Shown here: positions 52,675 through 62,585 of the stretch, piece by piece
How positions within the stretch are numbered: the stretch's first letter is position 1
Layout: each line of letters begins with the position of its first letter
From: Paracoccus subflavus
GTDB lineage: Bacteria; Pseudomonadota; Alphaproteobacteria; Rhodobacterales; Rhodobacteraceae
Length of the DNA: 64,000 nucleotides
Assembly (NCBI RefSeq): GCF_004310345.1
Contig: NZ_SISK01000001.1
Coordinates: 186,001 to 250,000 of the forward strand
Direction of reading: 5' to 3'
Notes under the pieces: generated by a model
Database searches by the model: none
What the model was told of the DNA's origin: nothing
What the model saw: the letters and a program-made list of their open reading frames with translations, nothing else
Made by a program: the position numbers and the translations under genes

Positions 52675-53382
52675 TCAGGCGCCGATAGCCAGCCGTTCGG
52701 CGTTCGGCGTTGGCTCGCGCAGGACATAGCCGCGCCCCCAGACGGTTTCGATGTGGCTGTCACCGCCGATCGCCTCGGACAGCTTTTTGCGCAACTTGCA
52801 GATGAAGACGTCGATAATCTTGAGTTCCGGCTCGTCCATGCCGCCGTAAAGATGGTTGAGGAACATTTCCTTGGTCAGCGTCGTGCCCTTGCGCAGGCTG
52901 AGCAGTTCAAGGATCTGGTATTCCTTGCCGGTAAGGTTGACGGCCTTGCCCTTGACCTCGACCGAGCGGGCGTCGAGGTTCACGACGATTTCGCCCGTCT
53001 TGATAATGGCTTGGCTATGGCCCTTGGAGCGGCGGATGATCGCCTGGATGCGGGCCTGCAATTCCTCGCGGTTGAAGGGTTTGGTCATGTAATCGTCGGC
53101 ACCGAAGCCGAAACCGCGCAGCTTGCTTTCGGTGTCGTCCGATCCGGTCAGAATCAGGATCGGGGTATCGACGCGCGCGAGACGCAGATGCCGCAGAACC
53201 TCCATCCCGTGCATGTCGGGCAGATCCAGATCCAGAAGGATCAGGTCATAGTCATAGAGCTTTGCAAGGTCGATCCCCTCTTCGCCCATGTCCGTCCGAA
53301 AGACGTTGTAGCTGGCGGCGGTCAGCATCAATTCGATGGCGCGCGCCGTGCTCGGATCGTCCTCAACCAACAGAATTCGCAT
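52675..53382 (-). CDS. ctrA: Cell cycle response regulator CtrA
   Basis: The 235-residue OmpR-type regulator has a receiver domain with acidic pocket Asp8/Asp9 and phospho-acceptor Asp51 in [13 protein letters not shown]. Its C-terminal winged helix is nearly identical to that of Caulobacter CtrA ([45 protein letters not shown]). In Rhodobacteraceae CtrA is usually non-essential and controls motility, gene transfer agents and related traits. A CtrA-like box lies 51 bases before its ATG, and sciP is directly upstream. Confidence 0.96.
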   Translation of the reverse strand: MRILLVEDDPSTARAIELMLTAASYNVFRTDMGEEGIDLAKLYDYDLILLDLDLPDMHGMEVLRHLRLARVDTPILILTGSDDTESKLRGFGFGADDYMTKPFNREELQARIQAIIRRSKGHSQAIIKTGEIVVNLDARSVEVKGKAVNLTGKEYQILELLSLRKGTTLTKEMFLNHLYGGMDEPELKIIDVFICKLRKKLSEAIGGDSHIETVWGRGYVLREPTPNAERLAIGA

Positions 53383-53432
53383 GAAAGTCAGCCCCGATTC
53401 GTATTTCCCTGACCCACCATCGGATCATAAGG

Positions 53433-53447
53433 TTAATATGTCGTTAC
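53433..53447. promoter_or_regulatory. CtrA-like binding site upstream of ctrA
   Basis: TTAA-N7-TTAC (TTAATATGTCGTTAC) differs by one base from the CtrA consensus TTAA-N7-TTAA. It lies in the 72-base gap between sciP and ctrA. Autoregulation of ctrA is known in Caulobacter; here it is inferred. Confidence 0.5.
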
Positions 53448-53454
53448 CTACAGG

Positions 53455-53751
53455 CTATGACCGGGGTTGCGCAACCTGTGGTTGTCTGAATCGCTGGATT
53501 GCCGTCACCTTAAGCGCGGCCCGCCCGTGTTTTTGCACGGCTTTTGTCCAACCTTCGAACTCTTCGTCAGACAGACCATAGCGGCGCAGGGCTTCCTCTC
53601 TGTGGATCAGGCCGTAAAGAACGGCATTGACCACGGTTTCCTTGCGGCTGGCGACCCATCGGGTGTTGTCCGGCGGCAGGTCGGCCACGGTCAGGACCCT
53701 GCCATCAGGCAGCATCGCGGTTCGCGGAGCATCGGTTTTCTTCAAGAACAT
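53455..53751 (-). CDS. sciP: CtrA inhibitor SciP (DUF1153)
   Basis: The 98-residue protein has the DUF1153 core: [52 protein letters not shown] and [16 protein letters not shown]. SciP binds CtrA and blocks activation of its targets in Caulobacter. The ATG at 53751 is the family start; a longer frame to 53790 lacks support. It lies directly upstream of ctrA on the same strand, so inhibitor and target are in one unit. Confidence 0.9.
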   Translation of the reverse strand: MFLKKTDAPRTAMLPDGRVLTVADLPPDNTRWVASRKETVVNAVLYGLIHREEALRRYGLSDEEFEGWTKAVQKHGRAALKVTAIQRFRQPQVAQPRS

Positions 53752-53839
53752 CCCACCCGTCCTATGTGGCACGGGACGACATTGCCCCAAAGCTTTTAAA
53801 GCCGGATTGAGGATGACGGGATTTCATGCCCTTTGCGGG

Positions 53840-53867
53840 TTGAGAATATCCAGCATTTGCCTATATT
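53840..53867 (+). promoter_or_regulatory. Possible sigma-70 promoter of mnmA
   Basis: TTGAGA (53840-53845) and TATATT (53862-53867) are spaced by 16 bases, close to the sigma-70 consensus, and end 29 bases before the mnmA ATG. The stretch is AT-richer than its surroundings. Confidence 0.45.
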
Positions 53868-53896
53868 TCGATGCAATCATCACCCGAGACCCTGCC

Positions 53897-55063
53897 ATGA
53901 CGCTGCATCACCGCACCCCGGTGCGCCCGACCCTGCTGAACAGTCTTGGCTTTGCCAAGCCGCCCGCGCAAACGCGTGTGGTGGTCGCCATGTCGGGAGG
54001 GGTGGACAGTTCCGTGGTTGCGGCAAAGCTGATGGCCGAGGGGTATGACGTCGTCGGGGTAACCCTGCAGCTTTACGATCACGGTGCAGCCCTGGCAAAG
54101 AAGGGTGCGTGTTGTGCCGGCCAGGACATTCAGGACGCCCGCCGCGTGGCAGAACGGATGGGGTTTCCCCATTATGTGCTGGATTACGAGAACAGGTTCC
54201 GGGAATCGGTCATCGAGGAATTCGCCGATGCCTATCTGGCCGGGGCGACGCCAGTGCCCTGCATCCGCTGCAATGAACGGGTCAAGTTCCGCGACCTGTT
54301 GCAGACCGCGCGCGATCTGGATGCCGACTGCATGGCGACGGGCCATTACATCCAGCGCAAGGAAGGTCCGCATCGGGCTGAACTGCACATGGCGGCCGAT
54401 CCCCATCGTGACCAGAGCTATTTCCTGTTCTCGACCACCCAGGAACAGCTCGACTTTCTGCGCTTCCCCCTTGGCCATCTGGCAAGCAAGTCGGAAACGC
54501 GCGCCCTGGCCGCCGAATACGGTCTGGCGGTGGCGGACAAGCCCGACAGCCAGGACATCTGCTTCGTCCCGGACAGCAACTATGCCGCGGTGATCGAGAA
54601 GCTGCGTCCCGGCGCGGCCGATCCGGGCGACATCGTGGACAGGGACGGAACCGTCCTGGGGCAGCATCGCGGCGTGATTCATTACACCATCGGCCAGCGT
54701 CGCGGGCTGGGAATCGGCGGTCTGGGCGATCCGTTGTATGTGGTGCGGCTGGACCCGGACCTTCGGCACGTGGTCGTGGGGCCGAAAGAGGCGCTTGCCA
54801 CCACCATCGTTCCGGTCAGCGAGGTGAACTGGCTGGGCGATGGACCGTTTGCGGGCGAAATTCCGGTCATGGTGCGTATCCGCTCTACCCGGCCGCCCCG
54901 CCCGGCGATCCTGCGCCCCCTCGACGCCACCCGCGCCGAGGTCGAACTGCTGGACCCCGAGGAAGGCGTCAGCCCCGGACAGGCCTGCGTGTTCTATGAA
55001 CCCGAAAGCACCCGCGTGCTGGGCGGCGGCTGGATCACGCTGCGTCGGCGGAAATCTGTCTGA
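53897..55063 (+). CDS. mnmA: tRNA-specific 2-thiouridylase MnmA
   Basis: The 388-residue enzyme adds sulfur to U34 of tRNAs for Lys, Glu and Gln. It has the PP-loop SGGVDSS (33-39), catalytic cysteine region [11 protein letters not shown], the second cysteine in [12 protein letters not shown], and C-terminal beta domains (TIGQRRGLG). Its 3' end overlaps sufE by 29 bases in convergent orientation. Confidence 0.95.
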   Translation: MTLHHRTPVRPTLLNSLGFAKPPAQTRVVVAMSGGVDSSVVAAKLMAEGYDVVGVTLQLYDHGAALAKKGACCAGQDIQDARRVAERMGFPHYVLDYENRFRESVIEEFADAYLAGATPVPCIRCNERVKFRDLLQTARDLDADCMATGHYIQRKEGPHRAELHMAADPHRDQSYFLFSTTQEQLDFLRFPLGHLASKSETRALAAEYGLAVADKPDSQDICFVPDSNYAAVIEKLRPGAADPGDIVDRDGTVLGQHRGVIHYTIGQRRGLGIGGLGDPLYVVRLDPDLRHVVVGPKEALATTIVPVSEVNWLGDGPFAGEIPVMVRIRSTRPPRPAILRPLDATRAEVELLDPEEGVSPGQACVFYEPESTRVLGGGWITLRRRKSV

Positions 55064-55445
55064 TCCGCTGGATCATCGCCCTCAGCCCGTTCGACCGCTG
55101 CGACGACAGGTGTTCGTCCAGGCCCAGCCGTGCCAGTTCTGCCTGCGCGTCGATCTGGCCCACCTGCGCGACCGGCACCCCGGAATACAGCGCGTGCAGC
55201 ACCGCGATCAGCCCGCGCACGATCATCGCGTCGCTGTCGCCCTGAAAATCGAAGCGACCGTCCTGGATCATGGGCATGATCCAGACCTGGCTGGCGCAGC
55301 CCTCGACCTTGGTCGCGGGCACCTGCAGGGCCGGGTCCATGGGGGGCATGGCGCGGCCCAGTTCGATGACATGGCGATACCGCTCCTCCCAGTCATCCAG
55401 AAAGTCGAAGGTGTCGGCGATATCCTCGAAGGCTTGGGTGGCCAT
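55035..55445 (-). CDS. sufE: SufE family sulfur acceptor protein
   Basis: The 136-residue protein accepts sulfur from the SufS cysteine desulfurase. It has [17 protein letters not shown] at the N-terminus and the active Cys50 in [10 protein letters not shown]. Length fits the family. No suf operon is adjacent, so it is a stand-alone copy next to mnmA, another sulfur-using enzyme; a functional link is an inference. Confidence 0.9.
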   Translation of the reverse strand: MATQAFEDIADTFDFLDDWEERYRHVIELGRAMPPMDPALQVPATKVEGCASQVWIMPMIQDGRFDFQGDSDAMIVRGLIAVLHALYSGVPVAQVGQIDAQAELARLGLDEHLSSQRSNGLRAMIQRIRQISADAA

Positions 55446-55556
55446 GGCGCATTCCTTTTGATCCGTGGTTAACGCGCCGGGGCGGCAAGGTCAAAGTGCC
55501 TTTATCCGCGCGCCGATTTCGCCTAACAGGGGCCGAAACGCCGAAGGGATGGTGAC

Positions 55557-56048
55557 ATGAGCAAACTGACCGCGCCCCTGCTGATCGCCACCATCGCCCT
55601 TGTCGGCTGCGGGCGGCTGGGCGACAGCGGCTGGAACCCGCTGTCCTGGGGCGCCGCGCCCCCCCGGACGCTGGAACCCGAGGGGGGCTATGCCCAGGTG
55701 TCCGACACCCGCCCCCTGATCCCCCAAATCGCCGCCGCCCGGTGGGAGCCGCTGAACGAAGGCCGCCTGCTGGTGGTCGAGGGGTTTGCCCCGGTGCGCG
55801 GCTATTCCTCGGTCGCGCTGGTGACGGCCCAGCCCCAGCCCGGGGGCCGTCTTGCGCCGGATGCCGACGGCGTGCTGCGCCTGCGGCTGGTGGGCGTGCC
55901 CCCGGCGCCGGGCAGCCCCGCCGCCCTGCCCGCCCGCCCCGGCGCGGACGAGATCAGAACGGCGATGGCGATCTCGTCGGTCCAACTGGCGCGGATCGCG
56001 GCGGTGGAGATCATGAGTGCCGGGAATGTGGTGAGGTTGGGGCGGTAA
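55557..56048 (+). CDS. Putative lipoprotein of unknown function
   Basis: The 163-residue protein has an N-terminal signal with lipobox ALVGC (Cys18). The body includes WNPLSWG, VSDTRPLIPQIAAARWEPLNEGRLLVVEGF and SVQLARIAAVEIMSAGNVVRL. Similar lipoproteins occur across Rhodobacteraceae, but I know no function. The start codon follows GGGATGGTGAC. GC-rich codon use matches the neighbours, unlike the next gene. Confidence 0.65.
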   Translation: MSKLTAPLLIATIALVGCGRLGDSGWNPLSWGAAPPRTLEPEGGYAQVSDTRPLIPQIAAARWEPLNEGRLLVVEGFAPVRGYSSVALVTAQPQPGGRLAPDADGVLRLRLVGVPPAPGSPAALPARPGADEIRTAMAISSVQLARIAAVEIMSAGNVVRLGR

Positions 56049-56083
56049 GCCGGCGCAATTACGCAGACTACGGAAACGTAGGG

Positions 56084-56134
56084 TGCGTGATTTCACGCAT
56101 CTTTGTTGGCAGTGAAATGGTGCGTGCAAGCACC
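56084..56134. repeat. REP-like palindromes
   Basis: TGCGTGA-TT-TCACGCA (56084-56099) is preceded by GTAGGG, a form common in dispersed bacterial palindromes. A second short one, GGTGC-GTGCAA-GCACC (56119-56134), follows. They lie between a lipoprotein gene and the AT-richer gene. Confidence 0.5.
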
Positions 56135-56154
56135 TATCCTTTGAAGTGCTATAG

Positions 56155-56673
56155 TTATTTCATAAAAGGAGATGAAGACAGAAGCTGATCATTGGTCAGA
56201 TTTGTCTGGCCAAGATTTTCAAGTCTGATGGCTCGCATGGCTTTCAAGATTGCATTATTTACGCTCTCCTGGCGCTGTCCGGAAAAGTGGTCGCTCAGCT
56301 CTCCATATGCGGCAACAACTTGGTCGCTACCGACTACCGACAACTTCATTTTTGCTTGCACAAACGCCGCTTGAGCTTCTTTCTCGTCAAAATAACCCAT
56401 CTTCGCAGCGGCCAACTTCCCTATCGCGTCCATAGCCTCAACGTTTACAGCAAAGTGCTGTGCTATCCTTGACTCCTCGCGATCAACATTCTTCTGAGCA
56501 ACATAGGCTATAATGCCGAGAGAAGGTACGATGATAGCCGCCAGAATGGCCGCTAATGCTTCTGAAACACCGTTCAGAGCGGGTGAAGCAATAAATGAAA
56601 AGGCAATGCCAAATGCAAATGAAATAAGAGTAACTGCGCCTAATATTGCTTGGTTGCCATAGGTCAACTTCAC
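56155..56673 (-). CDS. AT-richer membrane protein of unknown function, overlapping pheS
   Basis: The 172-residue protein has two hydrophobic segments ([19 protein letters not shown] and [21 protein letters not shown], about residues 9-28 and 38-60). A soluble, mostly helical part follows ([23 protein letters not shown], then [19 protein letters not shown] within 121-145). It starts at GTG 56673, which overlaps the pheS stop (GTGA). Codon and base use are clearly AT-richer (roughly 45% GC by eye) than flanking genes, and REP-like repeats lie just downstream, so it may be acquired. I recognise no family. Confidence 0.6.
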   Translation of the reverse strand: MKLTYGNQAILGAVTLISFAFGIAFSFIASPALNGVSEALAAILAAIIVPSLGIIAYVAQKNVDREESRIAQHFAVNVEAMDAIGKLAAAKMGYFDEKEAQAAFVQAKMKLSVVGSDQVVAAYGELSDHFSGQRQESVNNAILKAMRAIRLENLGQTNLTNDQLLSSSPFMK

Positions 56674-57752
56674 CTACTCAACCCCCCGCTCACGCTCGGC
56701 ACATCCCCCGCCGCGAACCCATAGTGCCGCAGCCACCGCAGGTCGCTCTCGAAGAACGCCCGTAAATCCGGGATCCCGTATTTCAGCATCGCGATCCGGT
56801 CGATGCCCATGCCGAAGGCAAAGCCCTGCCACTGGTCGGGATCGATCCCGCCCGCGCGCAGGACGTTCGGATGCACCATCCCCGACCCCAGGATCTCCAG
56901 CCACGACTCACCCTCGCCGATCTTCAACTGGCCGCCGGACCAGTCGCAGCGGATATCGACCTCGGCCGACGGTTCGGTAAAGGGGAAATGGCTGGCGCGG
57001 AACCGCAGTTCGACCTGATCCACCTCGAAGAAGGCGCGGCAGAATTCCTCGAGCGTCCATTTCAGTTGCGCCATGGAAATGTCGCGGTCGATGGCCAGGC
57101 CCTCGACCTGGTGGAACATCGGCGTGTGGGTCTGGTCCATGTCCATGCGATAGACGCGGCCGGGGCAGATCACCCGGATCGGCGCGCCCTGGTCCTGCAT
57201 CGCGCGGATCTGGACCGGGCTGGTATGGGTGCGCAGCACATGCGGCGGGCGGGTGTCGCCCGGCGCGCGGTGCATGAAAAAGGTGTCGTGTTCCTGGCGC
57301 GCGGGGTGTTCGGGCGCGATGTTCAACGCATCGAAGTTGTACCAGTCCGATTCCACCTGCGGCCCTTCGGCGACCGCGAATCCCATATCGGCAAAGATCG
57401 CGGTCACTTCATCCGTCACCTGGCTGATCGGATGGATGGTGCCCTGCGGGCGCGGACGGCCGGGCAGCGTCACGTCCAGCCATTCGCCGGCCAGCCGGGA
57501 TTCCAGCGCGGCATCCTCAAGCGACAGCTTGCGGGCGCGCAGGGCGGCGTCCAGTTCGTCGCGCAGCTCGTTCAGGGCGCGGCCGGTGGTCTGGCGTTCC
57601 TCGGGAGACATGCGGCCCAGTTCGCGCATCTTCAGGCTGATCTCACCCTTCTTGCCAAGGGCGGCAAGGCGCACCTCCTCGATGGCCTGCGGGTCGGCGG
57701 CGGCGTTGATGCGGTCAAGCCATTGCTGGCGCAGGGGGTTCAGGTCGTCCAT
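56670..57752 (-). CDS. pheS: Phenylalanine-tRNA ligase alpha subunit (PheS)
   Basis: The 360-residue catalytic subunit carries class II motifs: [37 protein letters not shown] (motif 2 region within ~160-185), [21 protein letters not shown] and motif 3 in [18 protein letters not shown] 57752 is chosen because AAGG lies 7 bases upstream; an ATG at 57758 also fits. It ends SVSGGLSR as in relatives. pheT is 30.8 kb away. Confidence 0.95.
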   Translation of the reverse strand: MDDLNPLRQQWLDRINAAADPQAIEEVRLAALGKKGEISLKMRELGRMSPEERQTTGRALNELRDELDAALRARKLSLEDAALESRLAGEWLDVTLPGRPRPQGTIHPISQVTDEVTAIFADMGFAVAEGPQVESDWYNFDALNIAPEHPARQEHDTFFMHRAPGDTRPPHVLRTHTSPVQIRAMQDQGAPIRVICPGRVYRMDMDQTHTPMFHQVEGLAIDRDISMAQLKWTLEEFCRAFFEVDQVELRFRASHFPFTEPSAEVDIRCDWSGGQLKIGEGESWLEILGSGMVHPNVLRAGGIDPDQWQGFAFGMGIDRIAMLKYGIPDLRAFFESDLRWLRHYGFAAGDVPSVSGGLSR

Positions 57753-57817
57753 CGTCATGCCTTCGGCCGTGCTTGTTGGGCCTTGCGTTAGCATTTGTGA
57801 CGGGCCGGGAAAAGCCT

Positions 57818-59170
57818 TCAGCGCGGCGTGACCCGCAGCCAGACCCCGCCATGGGGCCGCAGGGTCAGGATCATGCGCGGGTCCGGCCGACGGCCCGCAA
57901 TGGCCTGAAACCTGAACCGGGCCAGCAGCGTCGCCAGGATGATCACCGCCTCGTGCAGGGCGAAACTGGCGCCGATGCAGATGCGCGGCCCCGCCCCGAA
58001 GGGCAGAAAGGCATAGCGGTCGGGGGTGGTCAGGAAACGGTCGGGATCAAAGGCATCGGGCCGGTCCCACAGCAGGTGATGGCGATGCAGCGCATAGATC
58101 GGCAGCATGACCGTGTCGCCCGGCAGAACCTTGCGCCCGCACAGACGGTCCGCGACCTGTGCGGTGCGCGACAGGAACGCCGCGGGCGGATATAGGCGCA
58201 GCGTTTCGTTGACGATGCGCTGGATCAGGGGCAGCCGGGACATGTCACCGGCCGTCGCCGCACGATCACCCAGCACCCCCCGCGCCTCGGCTGCCGCGCG
58301 ATCCTGGATCGCAGGATCGAAGGCACACAGATACAGCGCCCAGGCCAGGGTCAGCGCGGTCGTTTCGTGCCCGGCCACGATAAAGGTCAGCAGGTTGTCG
58401 CGCAGTTCGTCACGCGTCATGGTGCGCCCGGTTTCGGAATCGGAAGCATCCAGCAACAAATCCAGAAGATCCGGAACGCCTCGGGACCGGGGCGAGGCCG
58501 CGCGGGCGTCGATGGCCCGGTCGGCGATCTGTTTCATCCGGTTCAATCCCGGGCGGGAAAACAGCCGTCCTGGCCGGGGCAGCCAGCCCGGCAAGCCCAT
58601 CACGTCCAGCAGCGATACCTTGGCCGTCTGCGCGATATAGCCGTCGATGGCATGATGCACCGCATCGCGGTCAAAGGTCCGGTCGCCCGACAGGGTCACG
58701 TCCGAGATCACCTCGAAGGTCGCGGCGACCGTTTCCGCGAACAGATCGACGGGGCCAAACGCCGCTTGCAGGCGGCGGCTGGATGCCTCGGCGGCGGCGG
58801 TCATGATGGGACCCAAGCCCTGGACATGGCGCAGGGCAAAGGCAGGGGCCACCGCATGTCGCTGCCATCGCCAGTTCGCGCCTTCGGCAACGAACAGGCT
58901 GTCCCCGATCGCCGGTTCCAGGATCAGCTTCGTGACATTGGATTTGGGATAATCGCCGACCCGATCCTTAAGGATGTGCCGCAATGTGGCCGGGTCCATG
59001 ACCATATGGAAACGGATGCCCGTCTTGCCGGAAACGATGGGCTGCCGGGTGGCGATTTCAGGAATCAGTTCCAGAAGATTGCGGCGTGCGGTCATAACCG
59101 TGCCAACCACGCCCAGCGGGCGACGGGCCAAGGCGACCTTCACAGGTTCGGAGGGAGGTGGACGCGACAT
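57818..59170 (-). CDS. Cytochrome P450
   Basis: The 450-residue monooxygenase has the I-helix [14 protein letters not shown], the ExxR motif ([14 protein letters not shown]) and the heme loop [10 protein letters not shown] with proximal Cys398. No membrane anchor is visible, so it is likely cytosolic and needs external redox partners, none of which is adjacent. It resembles CYP families that act on fatty acids or terpenoids, but the substrate cannot be told from sequence. It lies between pheS and the VPLPA-CTERM gene. Confidence 0.92.
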   Translation of the reverse strand: MSRPPPSEPVKVALARRPLGVVGTVMTARRNLLELIPEIATRQPIVSGKTGIRFHMVMDPATLRHILKDRVGDYPKSNVTKLILEPAIGDSLFVAEGANWRWQRHAVAPAFALRHVQGLGPIMTAAAEASSRRLQAAFGPVDLFAETVAATFEVISDVTLSGDRTFDRDAVHHAIDGYIAQTAKVSLLDVMGLPGWLPRPGRLFSRPGLNRMKQIADRAIDARAASPRSRGVPDLLDLLLDASDSETGRTMTRDELRDNLLTFIVAGHETTALTLAWALYLCAFDPAIQDRAAAEARGVLGDRAATAGDMSRLPLIQRIVNETLRLYPPAAFLSRTAQVADRLCGRKVLPGDTVMLPIYALHRHHLLWDRPDAFDPDRFLTTPDRYAFLPFGAGPRICIGASFALHEAVIILATLLARFRFQAIAGRRPDPRMILTLRPHGGVWLRVTPR

Positions 59171-59234
59171 GAAAAAAGCCTACCCCCTGGCAACGACTGC
59201 TGCCAAGGGGCGGACCTGCGTCAGATCGTCTCGA

Positions 59235-59837
59235 TCAGGCTGCGGCCTTGCGGCGGCGCAACACGGCAAACCCGGCGATACCGCCAAGCAGCAGCAGGCC
59301 TGCGGCGGGGACCGGCACCGGTTGCGGGGTCAGAGTAATCGAATCGATGTCGTAACCGTCAAAGCTTGTGGTCGACGCGTATTCCCGCGAGGTGACATCG
59401 ACAAGCTTCAGGTATTCGAAGCTATGCGAGATGTTCACGGTTGCGGTCTTGCTGGTGTTGTAAACGGTTGTCACCAGCTTCATGACACCGCCCATGATGG
59501 AATACAGGTCCACAGCCTCGAAATGACGGCTGGAAAGGGGATCCTTGAACGTCACCTCTTCCAGCACCACGGTTGCGCCCCGCGTAAAGACCGCCATGTC
59601 GAAGCCGACCGTCAGTTCACCGCCCTTGCCAAGCGAGTAGAACGCCCCGTCGGTTGAGCCAAGCACGTTGGTGATGGTCCGACGGTCATCGGCTGCACAA
59701 CTCGCGGCAGAACTCGTGCAGACGCCATAGCTGGTCTCATCTTCGATGATCGAGCTTGCCGTATAGGTCGCGGCATGGGCGGTACCGCCAACCATCAACA
59801 TGGTGCACCCTGCCACGGCGCTTTTCAAAACATTCAT
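59235..59837 (-). CDS. VPLPA-CTERM sorting domain protein
   Basis: The 200-residue protein has a Sec signal peptide (cleavage near AHAATY, residue ~22) and a secreted beta-rich body with CTSSAASCAADDRR. The C-terminal sorting signal is VPVPAAGLLLLGGIAGFAVL followed by RRRKAAA. That tripartite end (proline motif, membrane segment, basic tail) is the VPLPA-CTERM type, handled by exosortase-like enzymes in Rhodobacteraceae. The protein is likely exported to the surface or matrix. No exosortase gene is in the window. Confidence 0.82.
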   Translation of the reverse strand: MNVLKSAVAGCTMLMVGGTAHAATYTASSIIEDETSYGVCTSSAASCAADDRRTITNVLGSTDGAFYSLGKGGELTVGFDMAVFTRGATVVLEEVTFKDPLSSRHFEAVDLYSIMGGVMKLVTTVYNTSKTATVNISHSFEYLKLVDVTSREYASTTSFDGYDIDSITLTPQPVPVPAAGLLLLGGIAGFAVLRRRKAAA

Positions 59838-60030
59838 TACAGCCCTACCTCTTAACTATGACCTGTCTAGTCGACAGCATAATGATCGAAAGGGGTTTTG
59901 GTTCATAACAAACCTGTGGGTAACCCCAAAAAAGACCCAAGCCGCGCAATTTTAGTTAACCCGATACAACCTTTGGATGTCTTTAGGAAACTGATGATCG
60001 TTACGCGGGCAATATGGTGACTTTAGATGC

Positions 60031-60057
60031 AAAAGGCCCGTCTCATGGACAGGCCTT
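60031..60057 (-). terminator. rplT terminator
   Basis: On the minus strand AAGGCCTGTC-CATGA-GACGGGCCTT forms a 10-bp stem with one T-G wobble, followed by TT and more Ts. It lies 20 bases after the rplT stop. The rest of 59838-60030 has no recognisable gene and probably holds the promoter of the VPLPA-CTERM gene. Confidence 0.8.
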
Positions 60058-60077
60058 CGATGCCGTGGACACAGCGA

Positions 60078-60437
60078 TCAGGCTGCGGCCTTGGCTTTCT
60101 CCACGATTGCGCCGAACGCTTCGGGCTCGTTCACGGCCAGATCGGCCAGAACCTTGCGGTCGACCTCGATCCCGGCCTTTGCCAGCAGATTGATGAAGCG
60201 CGAATAGGTCATCTCGGCATCAACCAGGCGAACGGCCGCGTTGATCCGCTGAATCCACAGCGCCCGGAAATTGCGTTTGCGAACCTTGCGGTCGCGGGTG
60301 GCGTACTGGTTCGCCTTGTCGACGGCCTGAGTGGCCGTGCGGAAGTTGCGCGAACGGTTGCCGTAATAGCCTTTCGCTGCCTCGAGAACCTTTTTGTGGC
60401 GGGCGTGGGTCACCTTGCCGGATTTAACTCGTGCCAT
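60078..60437 (-). CDS. rplT: 50S ribosomal protein L20
   Basis: The 119-residue protein starts [17 protein letters not shown] and has [33 protein letters not shown] and [21 protein letters not shown]. It binds 23S rRNA early in assembly. It lies 16 bases after rpmI, forming the usual L35-L20 pair. infC is not adjacent; it lies 33 kb away. Confidence 0.98.
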   Translation of the reverse strand: MARVKSGKVTHARHKKVLEAAKGYYGNRSRNFRTATQAVDKANQYATRDRKVRKRNFRALWIQRINAAVRLVDAEMTYSRFINLLAKAGIEVDRKVLADLAVNEPEAFGAIVEKAKAAA

Positions 60438-60453
60438 TGTTCAGTCCTCGCGA

Positions 60454-60654
60454 TCAGCGGTTGTAGGGCATGTATTTCTTGACGATCTTGGCATCCGCGT
60501 CCGAAAGGACCGTGGTGCCGCGCGCGTCGCGAATGAACTTGATCGTGCGCTTGATCATGCCGTGGCGCTTGCCGGCCTGGGCGGATTTCACCTTGCCCGA
60601 AGCCGTGAACGAGAACCGCTTCTTGGCGGCCGACTTGGTCTTCATCTTCGGCAT
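60454..60654 (-). CDS. rpmI: 50S ribosomal protein L35
   Basis: The 66-residue basic protein starts [20 protein letters not shown] and ends in [19 protein letters not shown] stands 6 bases before ATG 60654; the ATG at 60660 is adjacent to that site and not used. It is the first gene of the rpmI-rplT unit. Confidence 0.98.
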   Translation of the reverse strand: MPKMKTKSAAKKRFSFTASGKVKSAQAGKRHGMIKRTIKFIRDARGTTVLSDADAKIVKKYMPYNR

Positions 60655-60762
60655 TTTCATCTCCTTGATGGACGTGAACGTGCGACTCGGCAATGCCATG
60701 GTGGCCGGCCGCACGGATAGGAAGGGCGCCGTATAGGCGTCCCGGGGGATTTTGGCAAGACG

Positions 60763-60990
60763 TCAGGGCGCGGTCGCAATACCGTCTGTCACCCGGTCCC
60801 AGGCCAACGGAAGCTGGTTCAGCGAAAAGGGCTGCGGGTTCAGGTATGCCCCGGCAAAGATCGCGGCAATCCCCAGAACCAGCAGGATCGCCCCCGCCCT
60901 CGGAGGCTGGGTCCGCAACAGTTGCACCACGGCGACGATGATCGACATCAGACACAGCAAGACGCCGCCAAGCAGCAAGAGATCAGACAT
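60763..60990 (-). CDS. Small membrane protein of unknown function
   Basis: The 75-residue protein has two hydrophobic segments (LLLLGGVLLCLMSIIVAVVQLL and AGAILLVLGIAAIFAGAYL, about residues 4-25 and 32-50). A short C-terminal tail follows. It starts at ATG 60990, 35 bases after pyk, so it may be co-transcribed with pyk. I recognise no family; similar proteins occur next to pyk in relatives, as I recall. Confidence 0.65.
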   Translation of the reverse strand: MSDLLLLGGVLLCLMSIIVAVVQLLRTQPPRAGAILLVLGIAAIFAGAYLNPQPFSLNQLPLAWDRVTDGIATAP

Positions 60991-61025
60991 GGTTGTTCCC
61001 GTGGTGATGTTATGCCGTTCCGCGC

Positions 61026-62471
61026 TTATTCCGGATCGGAGGCGAAGATCAAGCGCTCGTCGCAGGGCGCAATGCGCAGGATGTTGGTGCTGCCCGGTAC
61101 GTTGAAGGGCACCCCCGCGATCACCACGATCTGCCGGGACTCGTCGGCAAAATTGAACTCTCGCGCCGCACGGGTGGCATTGACGACCGCTTCCTTGAAG
61201 CGGGACAGTTGCGGGGTGATGACGCAATGGGTGCCCCAGGTCAGGCACATGCGGCGCAGCACCGATTCCACATGCGTCAAGGCGATGATCGGGACGCGCG
61301 GCCGTTCACGGGCAACCAGGCTGGCGGTCCGGCCCGACTGGCTGAAGGCGCAGATCGCGGCGATGTCGGTCGTTTCCGCGATCTCGCGCGCGGCGGTCAC
61401 GATGGCGTCTGCGACGGTGTGCAGCTTGTTCTGGCGCGAGGCCTCGATGATCGCGCGATAGTTGCTGTCGGCCTCGACCGAACGGGCGACGCTGTCCATC
61501 GTGCGCACGGCCTCGACCGGATAGGCGCCCGCCGCGCTTTCGGCAGACAGCATCACCGCGTCGGTGCCCTCGTAGATGGCATTGGCCACGTCGCTGACCT
61601 CGGCCCGTGTCGGCATGGGGCTTTCGATCATCGATTCCAGCATCTGCGTCGCCACGATCACCGGCTTGGCGGCCGACCGGCATTTGCGGACCAGGCGCTT
61701 CTGGATGGGGGGAACCGAGTAAACGGGCAGTTCCACGCCCAGATCGCCGCGTGCCACCATGATCCCGTCCGACACGGCCAGGATGTCGTCAAAGGCATCC
61801 ACCGCCGCCGGTTTCTCGATCTTGGACAGGATCGCCGCGCGGCCCCGGGCCAGGCTGCGCGCCTCCTCGACATCGGCGGCGCGCTGCACAAAGGACAGGG
61901 CCAGCCAATCCACACCCAATTGACAGGCGAATTCCAGATCGGCCCGGTCCTTGTCGGAAAGCGCCGCCAACGGCAGCACCACGTCGGGCACGTTGACGCC
62001 CTTGCGGTCGCTGATCGTGCCGGCGACCGTGACCACGCAGTTTGCAAAGTCTGGGCCGCATTCCTCGACCCGCAGGCGGATTTTCCCATCGTTCACCAAC
62101 AGGTCGCTGCCGGGAACAAGAGCCGCAAAGATTTCGGGATGGGGCAATTGCACGCGGCGGGAATCGCCCGATGCCGGGTCCAGATCGAACCGGAACCGGT
62201 CGCCCTCTTCCAGCTCGTGCGCCCCGGCGGTGAACTGTCCCACGCGCAGCTTCGGACCTTGCAGATCCGCCAGAATGGCGATGGGACGCCCCGTCTCGGC
62301 CTCGACGGCGCGGATGGCGTCATAGCGGGCCCGGTGATCGTCATGGCTGCCATGGCTCATGTTCAGGCGGAATACATCGGCACCGGCATCGAACAGCGCG
62401 CGGATCATCTGATGGGTCGATGAAGCAGGCCCAAGCGTTGCCACGATCTTGACATTGCGGTGTCGTCTCAT
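61026..62471 (-). CDS. pyk: Pyruvate kinase
   Basis: The 481-residue glycolytic enzyme converts phosphoenolpyruvate to pyruvate with ATP formation. It has IVATLGPAS (9-17), VFRLNMSHG, the catalytic ILSKIEKPAAV, MVARGDLGVELP, VIVATQMLESMIESPMPTRAE and the C-terminal allosteric domain (AICAFSQSGRTASLVARERP). Length is normal. Confidence 0.97.
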   Translation of the reverse strand: MRRHRNVKIVATLGPASSTHQMIRALFDAGADVFRLNMSHGSHDDHRARYDAIRAVEAETGRPIAILADLQGPKLRVGQFTAGAHELEEGDRFRFDLDPASGDSRRVQLPHPEIFAALVPGSDLLVNDGKIRLRVEECGPDFANCVVTVAGTISDRKGVNVPDVVLPLAALSDKDRADLEFACQLGVDWLALSFVQRAADVEEARSLARGRAAILSKIEKPAAVDAFDDILAVSDGIMVARGDLGVELPVYSVPPIQKRLVRKCRSAAKPVIVATQMLESMIESPMPTRAEVSDVANAIYEGTDAVMLSAESAAGAYPVEAVRTMDSVARSVEADSNYRAIIEASRQNKLHTVADAIVTAAREIAETTDIAAICAFSQSGRTASLVARERPRVPIIALTHVESVLRRMCLTWGTHCVITPQLSRFKEAVVNATRAAREFNFADESRQIVVIAGVPFNVPGSTNILRIAPCDERLIFASDPE

Positions 62472-62585
62472 CCTTGTCGCCCTTTTTCCGTTTGCGCTAA
62501 CTATGGGTCAGATCGGCGGCGGCCGCAACTGGCGTCCCTGGGCAGCTTGGCATAGACATCCTGCAAGATGAAGGATGACCGACCC

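Noticed and set aside
59838-60030. tRNA or small RNA in the gap before rplT
   Set aside because: No cloverleaf pattern could be found. The short inverted repeats (CTGTC-TAGTC-GACAG at 59863-59877) are more likely promoter-associated.
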